DNA from: Paenibacillus thalictri
Lineage (GTDB): Bacteria > Bacillota > Bacilli > Paenibacillales > NBRC-103111
Length of the DNA stretch: 64,000 nucleotides
Direction: 5' to 3'
NCBI RefSeq assembly: GCF_004307995.1
Contig: NZ_SIRE01000008.1
Span: 1 to 64,000, forward strand
The notes under the pieces are model-generated. The model did not search any database. It saw nothing but the letters and a program-made list of their open reading frames with translations, and was not told where the DNA came from. A program made the position numbers and the translations under genes. Below are positions 1 to 7,404 of the stretch, piece after piece. Position 1 is the stretch's first letter. Every line of letters starts with the position of its first letter.

Positions 1-36
1 CGCTTCAAGCAGAGCATGCAAGCCTTGCGCTCATGA
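1..36 (+). CDS. istB: C-terminal end of an IS21-type helper ATPase (IstB), partial
   Basis: The first eleven codons of the window read RFKQSMQALRS and then stop at 34-36. IstB proteins often end with a short basic tail after a conserved ESYR-like motif, and this tail fits that pattern. The IS21-like repeats at 76-117 immediately downstream support the call. IstB is the AAA+ helper that works with the IstA transposase. Almost the whole gene lies outside the window, so the assignment rests mainly on context. Confidence 0.4.
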   Translation, partial: RFKQSMQALRS

Positions 37-43
37 AAAAATT

Positions 44-69
44 AACCACATAGCTGTGGTTTTCATTTT
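44..69 (+). terminator. Stem-loop after the truncated istB-like gene
   Basis: AACCACA (44-50) pairs with TGTGGTT (55-61) around a TAGC loop and is followed by TTCATTTT. It directly follows the stop codon at 34-36 and looks like a weak intrinsic terminator for the element's operon. Confidence 0.5.
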
Positions 70-75
70 GCCCGG

Positions 76-117
76 GTGGTCAACTTTTTGATTAGCGCAG
101 TGGTCAACTTTTTCATT
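76..117. mobile_element. Terminal repeats of an IS21-family element (element end)
   Basis: Two near-identical 18-bp direct repeats, both built on GTGGTCAACTTTTT, lie at 76-93 and 100-117. Multiple short direct repeats at each end, bound by the transposase, are known for IS21 elements, and GTGGTCAACTTTT-like repeats are common in that family. The sequence beyond about 125 no longer shows the repeat, so the element boundary is probably within 120-130. The other end and istA lie outside the window. Confidence 0.55.
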
Positions 118-443
118 GACATTCACAGGGATAACCGTATTTCACGAAGAACCAGGGATAATAAGGATTATTATTGCTATTTTAATAATTATTGGATTTA
201 TGGCTCTAGTAGTGATAGGCATCTTTATTCAGTAAGTGAACTCAAAGCAGTCAGTAGCACCAGGTAACATCATACTCAACACTTCGGTTCATGAAGGAAC
301 TCTGGTCCGCCTGGAGGTAAATCGAGGAAGGGGCGAAGCCACCCGATTGCTAATGCGACCTTATGCCTCTCAGATTCGTGAGTACAAAAGGCGTTATCAG
401 AAATTCATGCAGTACTATAATAACCTGAAGAGAGGGAACATTT

Positions 444-620
444 TTGGGAGTAGTAGGAGTTTTAAAGCACGTCGAAACAAGTAAATTGGAAGAATTAATT
501 AAAAACGATGAAATTATAAATGACTACATCTACGGAGATACGGAAGAATTGGATTCACTTTATCTCGACAAGTCTTGGCACGCTGTCCATTTTATATTAC
601 ATGGTGCGGCGTGGGGTTAA
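444..620 (+). pseudogene. Truncated DUF1877 (YfbM-like) gene
   Basis: Reading from a TTG at 444, which has an AGAGAGGG motif 4 nt upstream, gives 58 codons ending at 618-620. The product contains LEELIKND, then YGDTEELDSL, then DKSWHAVHFILHG. That order (acidic helix, then DKSWHAIHFLL) is the hallmark of the N-terminal third of DUF1877/YfbM proteins, which are normally about 160 residues long. The reading frame stops right after the AWG that usually leads into the second third, and I cannot find the remainder downstream. It is best read as a decayed gene in this insertion-rich margin. The function of the family is unknown. Confidence 0.6.
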
Positions 621-807
621 TAAAGAATTATTGAAAGCTATTCGATGCAAGAGCTTCCAATGACACCTTATTCAAGTTTGCGGGCCCAACGGCTCTTGTC
701 CTGCCCGAGGCCATTTCAGAGTCGCCTTAAGGTTCTCGGATTTGTAGAAGAAGTTAAAGGAAATGGCTGCAATAAAATATTATTAAAGACTTACTTGGAG
801 GTTATTC
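621..807. other. Unassigned sequence between the DUF1877 relic and the methyltransferase
   Basis: There is no convincing gene here. A 70-codon open frame from 645 runs into the methyltransferase start in a different frame, has no ribosome binding site and shows no recognisable family. One stretch (FVEEVKGNGCNKILL) faintly resembles an acetyltransferase helix and could be a relic. Confidence 0.3.
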
Positions 808-1488
808 ATGGGAGTAGATTGGTACAACATGATCGCCAGAAGAAATGGCGGTTATAAAAGCAATGCCACATTTACAGTTGAGGGAATCTCGTCCGAGGAC
901 ATTTTCGAAGAAGAGTTGATTAAATTACTAGCAGAAAACCGTTTTGTATTGGATGCTGGTTGTGGTCACGGTGACTTTACGTTAAAGATGGCAAGATTTG
1001 CTGAATCGATAATTGGATTTGATAATTCAATTGAAATGATCAATATTGCTGAAAGTTTACTACAAGAAAGTAAGATAAATAATGTAATGTTCAAATATGC
1101 GACTACGAAGGAACAGCTGCCTTTTTCTGACGAACAATTTGATTTAATTTATGACAGAAGAGGACCGACCTCAATTTTAAACCACAGCAGGATTCTGCGG
1201 TCGGGTGGAATCGTCTTTGGAATTCACTCAGGTGCATTAGATAAAGTGAAAGAACGTTTACATAATAATGGATTTATAAATATTGAGATTAGTGAGTATA
1301 ACGAGGCAACGGTATATTTTCCTAACGAGAACGAGTTTGCAAAGTTCATATCTGGAACACCAGGGAATCCGGACTACACATTGGCTGAATATGAAGAAGA
1401 ATTGAAATTGAAAATAGAAGAAAATCTTATCAACGGAAGATTAGGGATGAAAGAGTACAGATATATTTGGAAGGCTATTAAACCCTAA
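808..1488 (+). CDS. Class I SAM-dependent methyltransferase
   Basis: The predicted protein has 226 residues. Motif I, VLDAGCGHGDF at about residues 47-57, is the SAM-binding glycine-rich loop, and IGFDNS around residue 74 supplies the acidic residue that contacts the ribose. Together they mark a Rossmann-fold methyltransferase. The substrate is unknown. The C-terminal third (acidic, KIEENLINGRLGM) resembles small methyltransferases found in cassette-like gene arrays. The start is well supported by TTGGAGG just upstream. The gene is AT-rich like its neighbours and stands alone, with a non-coding gap of about 165 bp after it. Confidence 0.85.
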   Translation: MGVDWYNMIARRNGGYKSNATFTVEGISSEDIFEEELIKLLAENRFVLDAGCGHGDFTLKMARFAESIIGFDNSIEMINIAESLLQESKINNVMFKYATTKEQLPFSDEQFDLIYDRRGPTSILNHSRILRSGGIVFGIHSGALDKVKERLHNNGFINIEISEYNEATVYFPNENEFAKFISGTPGNPDYTLAEYEEELKLKIEENLINGRLGMKEYRYIWKAIKP

Positions 1489-1655
1489 CACGAGATCATT
1501 CGAAGAAGGCCAAGAGATGTTAACTCAGCAGACAACACCTTCATTGGCTAAGATCATCGAACCAGCCGTTGCGTAGCTTAAGCCAGTGAGAATTCACGAA
1601 TTCCTGAGACATTACCTGAAACCATCGCTGCCAAGAAAGAAGTGATAAAAATTAG

Positions 1656-2210
1656 ATGAGGACCTTTGTTTACTTTGTAAGACACGCTGAATCCCCATAC
1701 ATTGAAGGAATGGAAAGAAGCAGAGGCCTATCAGATAGAGGAAAGTCAGACGCGCTAAAGGTAAAATGGATTCTAGATAGCGAACACATAGATGTTTTTA
1801 TTTCAAGCCCGTATGAGAGGGCTATTCAAACGATTAAGGAGTCTGCTGGTTTAAATGATATTTTGATATTGGAAGATCTGAGAGAAAGAACAATTGGTGA
1901 TATTCAGAAAGTTGGTTTTAAGGAAGCCAAATTGAAAGTGTACAAAGAAAAGGAATATTCATTTCCCGACGGCGAATCAAGTGCCAAGGCACAAGAAAGA
2001 GCAGTAACACAAATAAACAATATGTTAGACGTGCATGCCGGCAAAAAAATTGTCGTTGGCACTCATGGAGATATCATGACGTTGATTATAAATTATTTTG
2101 ACAATAGGTTTGATTTTGATTTTTGGGAATCAACCTCGATGCCGGACATATATAAATTAGAATTTAAAGGTCGGGAATTAATAAAAGTAGTTAGAATGTG
2201 GGCAGAGTAA
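1656..2210 (+). CDS. Histidine phosphatase family protein (phosphoglycerate mutase-like)
   Basis: The predicted protein has 184 residues. The catalytic motif RHAES at residues 9-13 carries the phospho-accepting His10, SSPYERAIQT supplies the conserved arginine, and THGD around His137 is the second catalytic histidine. The length fits the short two-histidine phosphatases (cobC/gpm-like) that act on small phosphorylated metabolites; the substrate cannot be told. A broken paralogue follows at 2295, which suggests local duplication. The ribosome binding site is weak (AAGAAGTG). Confidence 0.85.
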   Translation: MRTFVYFVRHAESPYIEGMERSRGLSDRGKSDALKVKWILDSEHIDVFISSPYERAIQTIKESAGLNDILILEDLRERTIGDIQKVGFKEAKLKVYKEKEYSFPDGESSAKAQERAVTQINNMLDVHAGKKIVVGTHGDIMTLIINYFDNRFDFDFWESTSMPDIYKLEFKGRELIKVVRMWAE

Positions 2211-2294
2211 TTCGAAGAAACTGCCATGAGAATTTCGGGTTCGTGAATATATCAACGGTATGGGTTCATAGCAGGCTTGTCTTTGGGAGGAAGT

Positions 2295-2527
2295 ATGCAT
2301 ACAAATATTTACTTTGTTAGGCACGGTGAATCTCCTAAAACAGAAGGAAATGAGCGCACGCGAGGATTGACCGAGAATGGATTTGTAGACGCTCTGCACA
2401 TAGCTGAATTGTTGAAAAACGAAGGGATAGACTCGATCATTTCAGGTCCTTATCAGAGGACAATGTTTACAATCGAAGGACTGGCAAGACATTAAATAAA
2501 GAAGTAGTTGTTGAGGAAATTTTTTAA
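2295..2527 (+). pseudogene. Frameshifted and truncated histidine phosphatase
   Basis: An ATG at 2295 behind GGGAGGAAG gives MHTNIYFVRHGESP, closely matching the gene just upstream (RHGES, then GNERTRGLTENG, then ISGPYQRT). The frame stops at 2493-2495 after EGLARH. A one-base shift at about 2480 restores KTLNKEVVVEEIF before a stop at 2525-2527. Only the first 77 codons or so of a normal gene of about 185 codons remain, and the second catalytic histidine is lost. It is a decayed paralogue of the 1656 gene. Confidence 0.75.
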
Positions 2528-2539
2528 AGGAGTTTTGTT

Positions 2540-3052
2540 ATGTATGCTCAAAGAAATCTTGAAACTAGAGATCTGGAATCCATTTGTTTAATGCCGCAAT
2601 CGGAAGAAGAGTTGTTTTATATGAGTCCGAGGTTTGTTCATCCTTTAACACCGGAACAAATTTTAAATATAATAAAAGATAGATTCGAACCTACTGTCAT
2701 CGTCGTTCAGAAAACGGATGAGGTGGTGGCTTATGCTAATATTTATAAAGATGACTCAGAAGAAAGTAGTTTCTGGCTTGGCAACGTTATTGTTTCTCCC
2801 AGTTATAGAGGCAAAGGCGCGGCCCAATATCTACTAGATGTAATGCTCGATAAAGCTAAGCTTAATTTAAAAATCAAGGAAATAAGATTAGCCTGTCATA
2901 ACACGAATTCCAGAGGATTAGCGTTTTATTCTAAGTATGGCTTTAAACCATTTGATGTGAAAATGACGAGTACAGATGCTAAGAAGTATATAACCATACA
3001 TATGATTAAAGAACTCCATCTGAGGTATGAAGAAAGTGAGCAGTTCCGTTGA
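2540..3052 (+). CDS. GNAT family N-acetyltransferase
   Basis: The predicted protein has 170 residues. Acetyl-CoA binding motif A is VIVSPSYRGKGAAQYLLD (about residues 83-100), with the R-G-x-G-x-A pyrophosphate loop, and is followed by FYSKYGFKPF, the usual C-terminal beta-bulge motif. It would transfer an acetyl group to an unknown amine. AAAGGAG precedes the ATG. Its stop overlaps the TTG start of the next gene, so the two are probably translationally coupled. Confidence 0.85.
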   Translation: MYAQRNLETRDLESICLMPQSEEELFYMSPRFVHPLTPEQILNIIKDRFEPTVIVVQKTDEVVAYANIYKDDSEESSFWLGNVIVSPSYRGKGAAQYLLDVMLDKAKLNLKIKEIRLACHNTNSRGLAFYSKYGFKPFDVKMTSTDAKKYITIHMIKELHLRYEESEQFR

Positions 3053-3288
3053 AGAAATATATAGAAATTGGTATAGGCAACACTTGGCTTGTTCGAACGG
3101 AAATTGAACATGAAGATGGCACAGAACGGGAAATAAAAGGAATGATAAGACCGTTCCGGCTAAAATCGGTATATTTTAGAGTTTGGATCGGAAAGAAGGT
3201 TATGGTAATTGATCTGAGAGAAGGAATCAAACTTCAAGCCAAGAATAGGAATAAATTCAAAATAATCATTGGATTTTACGGATCTTGA
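3049..3288 (+). CDS. DUF3977 family protein
   Basis: This is a 79-residue protein starting at a TTG that overlaps the stop of the preceding acetyltransferase. The opening KKYIEIGIGNTWLVRTE, the middle EIKGMIRPF, and VWIGKKVMVIDLREG are characteristic of DUF3977, small proteins found mainly in Bacillales. No function is known. The charged composition and absence of a signal or membrane segment suggest a cytoplasmic protein. Confidence 0.75.
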   Translation: MKKYIEIGIGNTWLVRTEIEHEDGTEREIKGMIRPFRLKSVYFRVWIGKKVMVIDLREGIKLQAKNRNKFKIIIGFYGS

Positions 3289-3331
3289 TGCTGAATGGTT
3301 AAGGTTATCCATCATATTGGGAGGGATGTTA

Positions 3332-3958
3332 TTGAAACGGCTTGTCATCCTGACGGTAGGTAAAACCCATAGCGGGAAAACAACATTCGCCAAAACGTTA
3401 GAACAGCAGCTAACAAATTGTGTTGTGATTGATCAAGACAATCATGCTGATTTTATAAATGCACACTATATGTCTTTACGCCCCACACACGGGCCAAATA
3501 CGCTTAAATATGCCGTCACGAATACAATTGTTGATTACGCCGTACAGAAAACGGATTTTCACCTCATACTTTGTAATTCAAATCGTGATGCGAAAAGCCG
3601 ACTGAAAACGCTTGCTTATTTTCGTGAACATGGCTTCGAGAGTGTTTTGGTACATTTTGATATACCGGATGATGTTCTTCAAGAACGGGTGTCAAAAAGC
3701 CAGCGCAGCAAATCTATTTTTCGAACTGCTGCGAATTTTAACGAAGTGCTTCAGCGGCAGACGGAGGAATCTTCAAAAGGAATTATTTCCGATCCTGTGG
3801 AAGGTGAAGCGAATTACTTATTTGTAATAAAGGATTCTGGCGAAGTTCAAGCAGTCATCCAAAGTATAGTTGCTTTGAGTATGCGGGGTTATGAGTTTGG
3901 TGAGCTTCAATGCGATATGAGTAAGAGGTGCAGGGATGAACAAGCAAATAACGATTAG
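3332..3958 (+). CDS. P-loop nucleotide-binding protein (kinase/AAA-like)
   Basis: Walker A is GKTHSGKT at residues 10-17 when read from the TTG at 3332, giving about 208 residues. VVIDQDNHAD follows and may supply the base or metal ligand, and an LVHFDIPDDVLQERV stretch resembles the lid/arginine region of small-molecule or zeta-toxin-like kinases. I chose the TTG at 3332 because GGGAGGG (3319-3325) lies at the right distance; an ATG at 3326 abuts that motif and is less likely. The substrate is unknown. The end overlaps the next acetyltransferase by 23 bases. Confidence 0.7.
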   Translation: MKRLVILTVGKTHSGKTTFAKTLEQQLTNCVVIDQDNHADFINAHYMSLRPTHGPNTLKYAVTNTIVDYAVQKTDFHLILCNSNRDAKSRLKTLAYFREHGFESVLVHFDIPDDVLQERVSKSQRSKSIFRTAANFNEVLQRQTEESSKGIISDPVEGEANYLFVIKDSGEVQAVIQSIVALSMRGYEFGELQCDMSKRCRDEQANND

Positions 3959-4376
3959 ATGGGCGACACAAGACGATAGCGAGGACCTGATACATCTTAA
4001 TGATCTGTTTAATGGCGTGCGCATGGAGTTAAATGAGGTAAAAGAAAGCTTGCGCACTTCAAGCGAACTGGTCGCTTTAGCTTTTTTAGACCATCGTGCG
4101 GTTGGTTTTGCTTGCGCTCAATATTTTAAGTCTTTTTGCTACCCCGATTTGTATGCGGAAATAACGGAAATGTATGTTAGTGAACATGCAAGAAGAAGGG
4201 GCATTGCCAGTTTATTACTGGGATTTATTGAAGAAGAATTACGTGAAAAAGGTGTTAAAAACGTGAAGCTGCTTACTGGACTCAAAAACGAGACGGCTCT
4301 GAAAACGTACGCAGCAAACGGCTATATCATACGAGATGATGCGGTCATGAAAAAGAAGTTATCCAATCATTCATAA
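3936..4376 (+). CDS. GNAT family N-acetyltransferase
   Basis: The predicted protein has 146 residues. Motif A is MYVSEHARRRGIASLLL (about residues 79-95) with the R-R-x-G-x-A loop. The C-terminal ALKTYAANGYIIRDDAVMKKKL is the usual GNAT ending. Start ATG 3936 lies inside the end of the P-loop gene, with AAGAGGTGCAGGG upstream, so the two are probably one transcript. The acceptor substrate is unknown. Confidence 0.85.
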   Translation: MNKQITIRWATQDDSEDLIHLNDLFNGVRMELNEVKESLRTSSELVALAFLDHRAVGFACAQYFKSFCYPDLYAEITEMYVSEHARRRGIASLLLGFIEEELREKGVKNVKLLTGLKNETALKTYAANGYIIRDDAVMKKKLSNHS

Positions 4377-4389
4377 AGGAGCAGATGAC

Positions 4390-4797
4390 GTGGCCCCTCC
4401 CAAACATTTTGTCTCGGCAGCTGCCATTGTTCTCAATGATAAAAACGAGATTTTACTCATTAGAGGTCCCGAAAGAGGCTGGGAAATGCCGGGCGGTCAA
4501 GTTGAAGAAGGAGAATCTTTAACTCAAGCGGCGATCCGGGAAACCAAAGAGGAATCCGGAGTCGATATAGAAATCATTCGATTTTGCGGGATTTACCAAA
4601 ATGTAAAGGACTCGATTTGCAATACGTTGTTTCTTGCGAAGTGGATTGGTGGAGAACCCGTTCCCACAAATGAAAGTTTGGAATCCGGATTTTTTCCAAT
4701 AGGCCAAGCGCTGGACATGGTGACTTTCATGAATTTCAGAGAGCGGATCGAAACCTGTTTAAAGCCGGATCAAGTTCCGGATTTTGTTGAATTTTAG
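4390..4797 (+). CDS. Nudix hydrolase
   Basis: The predicted protein has 135 residues from a GTG start with AAAGGAG upstream. A complete Nudix box runs from G36 to V58: G-x5-E42-x7-R50-E51-x2-E54-E55-x-G57. The glutamates coordinate the metal that hydrolyses a nucleoside diphosphate linked to some group X. The protein ends soon after the fold, and the substrate cannot be predicted. It lies 13 bp after the preceding acetyltransferase gene and is likely co-transcribed. Confidence 0.9.
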   Translation: MAPPKHFVSAAAIVLNDKNEILLIRGPERGWEMPGGQVEEGESLTQAAIRETKEESGVDIEIIRFCGIYQNVKDSICNTLFLAKWIGGEPVPTNESLESGFFPIGQALDMVTFMNFRERIETCLKPDQVPDFVEF

Positions 4798-4905
4798 AAT
4801 ACACCTGCGGATGAAATCTTCTCCGGCTCTTCGATTGCTGTGAGCGATGCGGTAGGGGCACAAAGACAAAGTTACGGAAAATATGTTGAAAGCAGGACTA
4901 TTAAG

Positions 4906-5445
4906 ATGATTATTTATGATGAATCGGATATTACGATTCGTACCTTGGAAGTGAAAGATCAAGTGACGTTGGTCAAGTGGCTGAACGATCCATTGGTTTT
5001 GAGTTATTACGAAGGGCGAGATCGGGCCCATGACATAAAGATGGTTGTTGCACATTTTTATCAAGAAGAGGATCAAGCGGTGAGATGTATCGTTGAATTA
5101 AAAAACAAACCCATCGGTTATATTCAGTATTATGAACTGGATGAGCAAGCAAAACAGGAATACGGGTACGGCGACAATAACGATAAGATATATGGAACGG
5201 ATCAGTTTATTGGAGAAACCCATTATTGGAATCAAGGAATTGGCAAGACGTTAATCAAAACGATGTTGCATTATTTGCGAGATGAATTAAAAGCGAACCG
5301 TGTAGTGATGGACCCGCAGCAGTGGAATATTCGGGCGATCACTTGTTATGAACGATGCGGGTTCAAGAAAATCAAGGAATTACCGAAACATGAAAAACAT
5401 GAAGGTGAATTAAGAGATTGTTGGTTAATGGAATATTCAGGGTAA
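4906..5445 (+). CDS. Aminoglycoside 6'-acetyltransferase-like GNAT
   Basis: The predicted protein has 179 residues from the ATG at 4906. DITIRTLEVKDQ, then LVKWLNDPLVLSYYEG, then DQFIGETHYWNQGIGKTLI and VVMDPQQWNIRAITCYERCGF are in the order seen in AAC(6')-type and IucB/RimJ-like acetyltransferases. The DP-WN-RA-CYE-GF stretch is diagnostic of that branch. It may acetylate an aminoglycoside or another amine; chromosomal relatives often have no resistance phenotype. An in-frame upstream GTG at 4840 has no ribosome binding site and was not used. Confidence 0.7.
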   Translation: MIIYDESDITIRTLEVKDQVTLVKWLNDPLVLSYYEGRDRAHDIKMVVAHFYQEEDQAVRCIVELKNKPIGYIQYYELDEQAKQEYGYGDNNDKIYGTDQFIGETHYWNQGIGKTLIKTMLHYLRDELKANRVVMDPQQWNIRAITCYERCGFKKIKELPKHEKHEGELRDCWLMEYSG

Positions 5446-5491
5446 AATGGGCTCCAACTTTGTATTCGGAAAATGTTAGAACAAAAATATC

Positions 5492-5520
5492 TTTACTCTA
5501 GTTCAATTCTTTAGTATAAT
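5492..5520 (+). promoter_or_regulatory. SigA-type promoter of the T-box/asd transcript
   Basis: TTTACT (5492-5497) and TATAAT (5515-5520) are separated by 17 bp, about 20 bp before the first base-paired segment of the T-box leader. The -10 is perfect and the -35 matches four of six positions. Confidence 0.7.
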
Positions 5521-5540
5521 TTTCACCAATAATTCGAAAT

Positions 5541-5830
5541 GCGATGAAGAGAAAAGTAAATAAATGCATTCTTCCACAGAGAGCTCCGGCCGCTGAAAAG
5601 GAGCGAAGAATGATTTATTGAAGAAAGCCTCTGAGCAGTACATCGGAACCTTCAAGGGGATGGTGTAACAGGAGCTCCTGTTACAGAGCTAGAGTATAAC
5701 CATCTATTCATCAGATTAGATGACGTACTCGAAGAGGCAGGTATGGCGACATATTTGCGAATCCGGGTGGTACCACGAGCATACAAATCTCGTCCCTGAG
5801 ACTTCATTGTCTTGGGGGTGAGATTTTTTT
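5541..5830 (+). ncRNA. T-box riboswitch, lysine-type specifier (AAA)
   Basis: Stem I closes with CGATG (5542-5546) against CATCG (5641-5645), and its upper helix pairs AATAAAT..ATTCTT with AAGAATGATTTATT. The specifier loop on the 3' side reads GAAG-AAA-G-CCTCTGAG, placing codon AAA at 5624-5626 when aligned with the glyQS leader pattern. A perfect hairpin (GTAACAGGAG/CTCCTGTTAC, 5665-5684) follows. The T-box motif GGGTGGTACCACG (5765-5777) ends the antiterminator; its TGGT would pair with a tRNA ending in A-CCA, as tRNA-Lys does. Uncharged tRNA-Lys would permit read-through into asd. Confidence 0.85.
5785..5830 (+). terminator. T-box intrinsic terminator
   Basis: AAATCTC (5785-5791) pairs with GAGATTT, extended internally by AGAC/GTCT and CCC/GGG pairs, and is followed by a run of seven T. 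It competes with the antiterminator formed by GGGTGGTACCACG. Confidence 0.85.
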
Positions 5831-5888
5831 ATTTGTACAAGATCGGTATTTTGGAATCGATTAGTATACCACACGAGGAGTGAGCAAT

Positions 5889-6962
5889 ATGTCAAGATTA
5901 AGAGCGGCCGTTGTAGGAGCAACGGGAATGGCCGGACAACAGTTTGTGCAAGCATTATCCAATCATCCGAATTTTGAAGTGGTCATCATGGTGACTTCCC
6001 GAACGGTGAAAAACTATAAAGAAGCTTTGTTGGAATCAAACGGATCGTCGAGGTGGACGCAAAACACGCCGGTGCCGGAAGATATGCTGGAAGTGCCGGT
6101 TGTATCTTCCAAGGAGTTCCGTCCCGACTCGGTGGATGTGATTTTTACGGCGATCGAATCCGATCTGGCCAAAGAGCTGGAGCCTTGGTTTGCCCAAACG
6201 ACTCCGACGTTCTCCACGGCATCGGCATTCCGTTACTTTGACGATACTCCGCTGCTCATTACCGGGGTTAACGACGATCATATGGAATTAATCCGCAAGC
6301 AGCAGCAAGAGCGCGGCTGGAAAGGTTTTGTTCTGCCGGTTCCGAATTGTACGGTTACAGGACTGGCGATCACTCTAAAACCGCTCCACGAACGATTCGG
6401 CATTCAAAATGTACTGATGGTCTCCATGCAGTCGCTCAGCGGTGCGGGAAGAAGCCCCGGCGTCCGTTCCTTGGATATTCTGGACAACATTATTCCTTAT
6501 ATTCCGAATGAAGAGGGCAAGGTCAGAAAAGAGCTGTTAAAAATACTCGGCGAATATTCTCCGCAAGGCATCACCCCGGCGGAGATCAACGTGAACTGCA
6601 TATGCACAAGAGCAAACGTTTTGGACGGACATACGGAATCCGTGTTTGTCGGTCTGAAGCAGCAAGCCAGTTTAGCCGAAATGAAAGAAGCCATCGAAAC
6701 CTACACGCCTGCGGACAACTTCTATAAGCTCCATTCGGCTCCCGAACGGATGATTCATATTTTTGACGACCCTTACCGGCCGCAGCCTCGTTTGGACCGC
6801 GAGCTCGGAGGCGGCATGACGACAAGCATGGGCAGGCTGGAAGAAGAACCTGTGCTAGGCGGGCTCAAATATGTGCTGGTCTCCCACAACACGAAGATGG
6901 GAGCGGGAAAAGGCGCGGTTCTGCTTGCGGAATCCATGTTAGCGCGGGGTCTATTGCAATAA
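5889..6962 (+). CDS. asd: Aspartate-semialdehyde dehydrogenase, archaeal/fungal-type
   Basis: The predicted protein has 357 residues. It catalyses NADPH-dependent reduction of aspartyl phosphate to aspartate semialdehyde, the branch point to lysine, threonine and methionine. The nucleotide motif GATGMAG is at residues 10-16. VPNCTVTGL carries the catalytic cysteine (about C154), SGAGRSPGV follows, and DGHTES supplies the acid-base histidine (about H248). These motifs and the length match the archaeal/fungal branch rather than the usual bacterial Asd. GAGGAG lies 10 nt before ATG 5889; a GTG at 5880 abuts it and is less likely. Expression appears controlled by the lysine T-box upstream. Confidence 0.9.
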   Translation: MSRLRAAVVGATGMAGQQFVQALSNHPNFEVVIMVTSRTVKNYKEALLESNGSSRWTQNTPVPEDMLEVPVVSSKEFRPDSVDVIFTAIESDLAKELEPWFAQTTPTFSTASAFRYFDDTPLLITGVNDDHMELIRKQQQERGWKGFVLPVPNCTVTGLAITLKPLHERFGIQNVLMVSMQSLSGAGRSPGVRSLDILDNIIPYIPNEEGKVRKELLKILGEYSPQGITPAEINVNCICTRANVLDGHTESVFVGLKQQASLAEMKEAIETYTPADNFYKLHSAPERMIHIFDDPYRPQPRLDRELGGGMTTSMGRLEEEPVLGGLKYVLVSHNTKMGAGKGAVLLAESMLARGLLQ

Positions 6963-7025
6963 GCAGGTACAATCTAAGAAATTTCGGGAGCAATCAGCGA
7001 CCAAACGAATGAGTTGCATTTATAA

Positions 7026-7097
7026 AGGCCACTGAAAAAGCGGCGGAGTGAGCGAAATCATGCTGGAGAAGCGTCAGCTTCACTTTTTTAATAGCCT
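7026..7097. repeat. Short copy of a dispersed palindromic (MITE-like) repeat
   Basis: This is a 72-bp sequence bounded by AGGCCACTGAAAAAG and its imperfect inverse ending AATAGCCT. The interior (GGAGTGAGCGAAATCA, then CTGGAGAAGCGTCAGC) closely matches the reverse complement of the right half of the 173-bp element at 48372-48544. It lies between asd and the ABC-F promoter and holds no gene. It is likely an internally deleted copy of the same element. Confidence 0.65.
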
Positions 7098-7162
7098 CGC
7101 ATTTGTGGCGCAATATCCCAATTGTTGTAATTATGAAGCGGTTATGATAAAATACCTTTACA

Positions 7163-7191
7163 TTGACGATTGGAGCTGAAAACGATAATGT
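7163..7191 (+). promoter_or_regulatory. Promoter of the ABC-F gene
   Basis: TTGACG (7163-7168) is followed by GATAATGT (7184-7191), giving a spacer of 15-17 bp depending on the hexamer chosen. It lies about 215 bp upstream of the ABC-F start codon, leaving room for a structured leader. Confidence 0.5.
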
Positions 7192-7262
7192 AATTTTTTC
7201 TTGCAGATGAGATGAATGAATAAAGCGGCTAAGCGGTAGGTTTCGCTTGTTTTATTCGTTAT

Positions 7263-7313
7263 ATGCAAGAAAGTTACTTTATCTTTTCGCTCAAACGGTA
7301 TATCCTGGTCTGA
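7263..7313 (+). CDS. Possible leader peptide of the ABC-F attenuator
   Basis: A 16-codon frame (MQESYFIFSLKRYILV) lies in the leader of the ABC-F gene. Its first codons overlap CAAGAAAGT (7266-7274), a copy of the 5' arm of the terminator downstream, so its translation could change leader folding. No strong ribosome binding site precedes it (GGTAGG is about 24 nt upstream), so translation is uncertain. Confidence 0.35.
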   Translation: MQESYFIFSLKRYILV

Positions 7314-7348
7314 CTCTGATATGGGTTGGATTTGTTATATTTATTTGA

Positions 7349-7380
7349 GCTACAAGAAAGTAACTTTCTTGTAGCTTTTA
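7349..7380 (+). terminator. Attenuator hairpin ahead of the ABC-F gene
   Basis: GCTACAAGAAAG (7349-7360) pairs perfectly with CTTTCTTGTAGC (7364-7375), then TTTTA. It sits 25 bp before the ATG and after the promoter, so it can stop transcription before the gene. The 3' arm can also pair with CAAGAAAGT at 7266-7274, giving a mutually exclusive antiterminator. Confidence 0.7.
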
Positions 7381-7404
7381 TATTTATACGGGAGGTTACA
7401 AGCC

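Noticed and set aside
76..267. 63-codon frame across the element end
   Set aside because: It starts within the IS21-like repeats and has no protein-like features.
236..484. 82-codon frame near the left edge
   Set aside because: No ribosome binding site or known family, and it overlaps the better-supported DUF1877 relic start.
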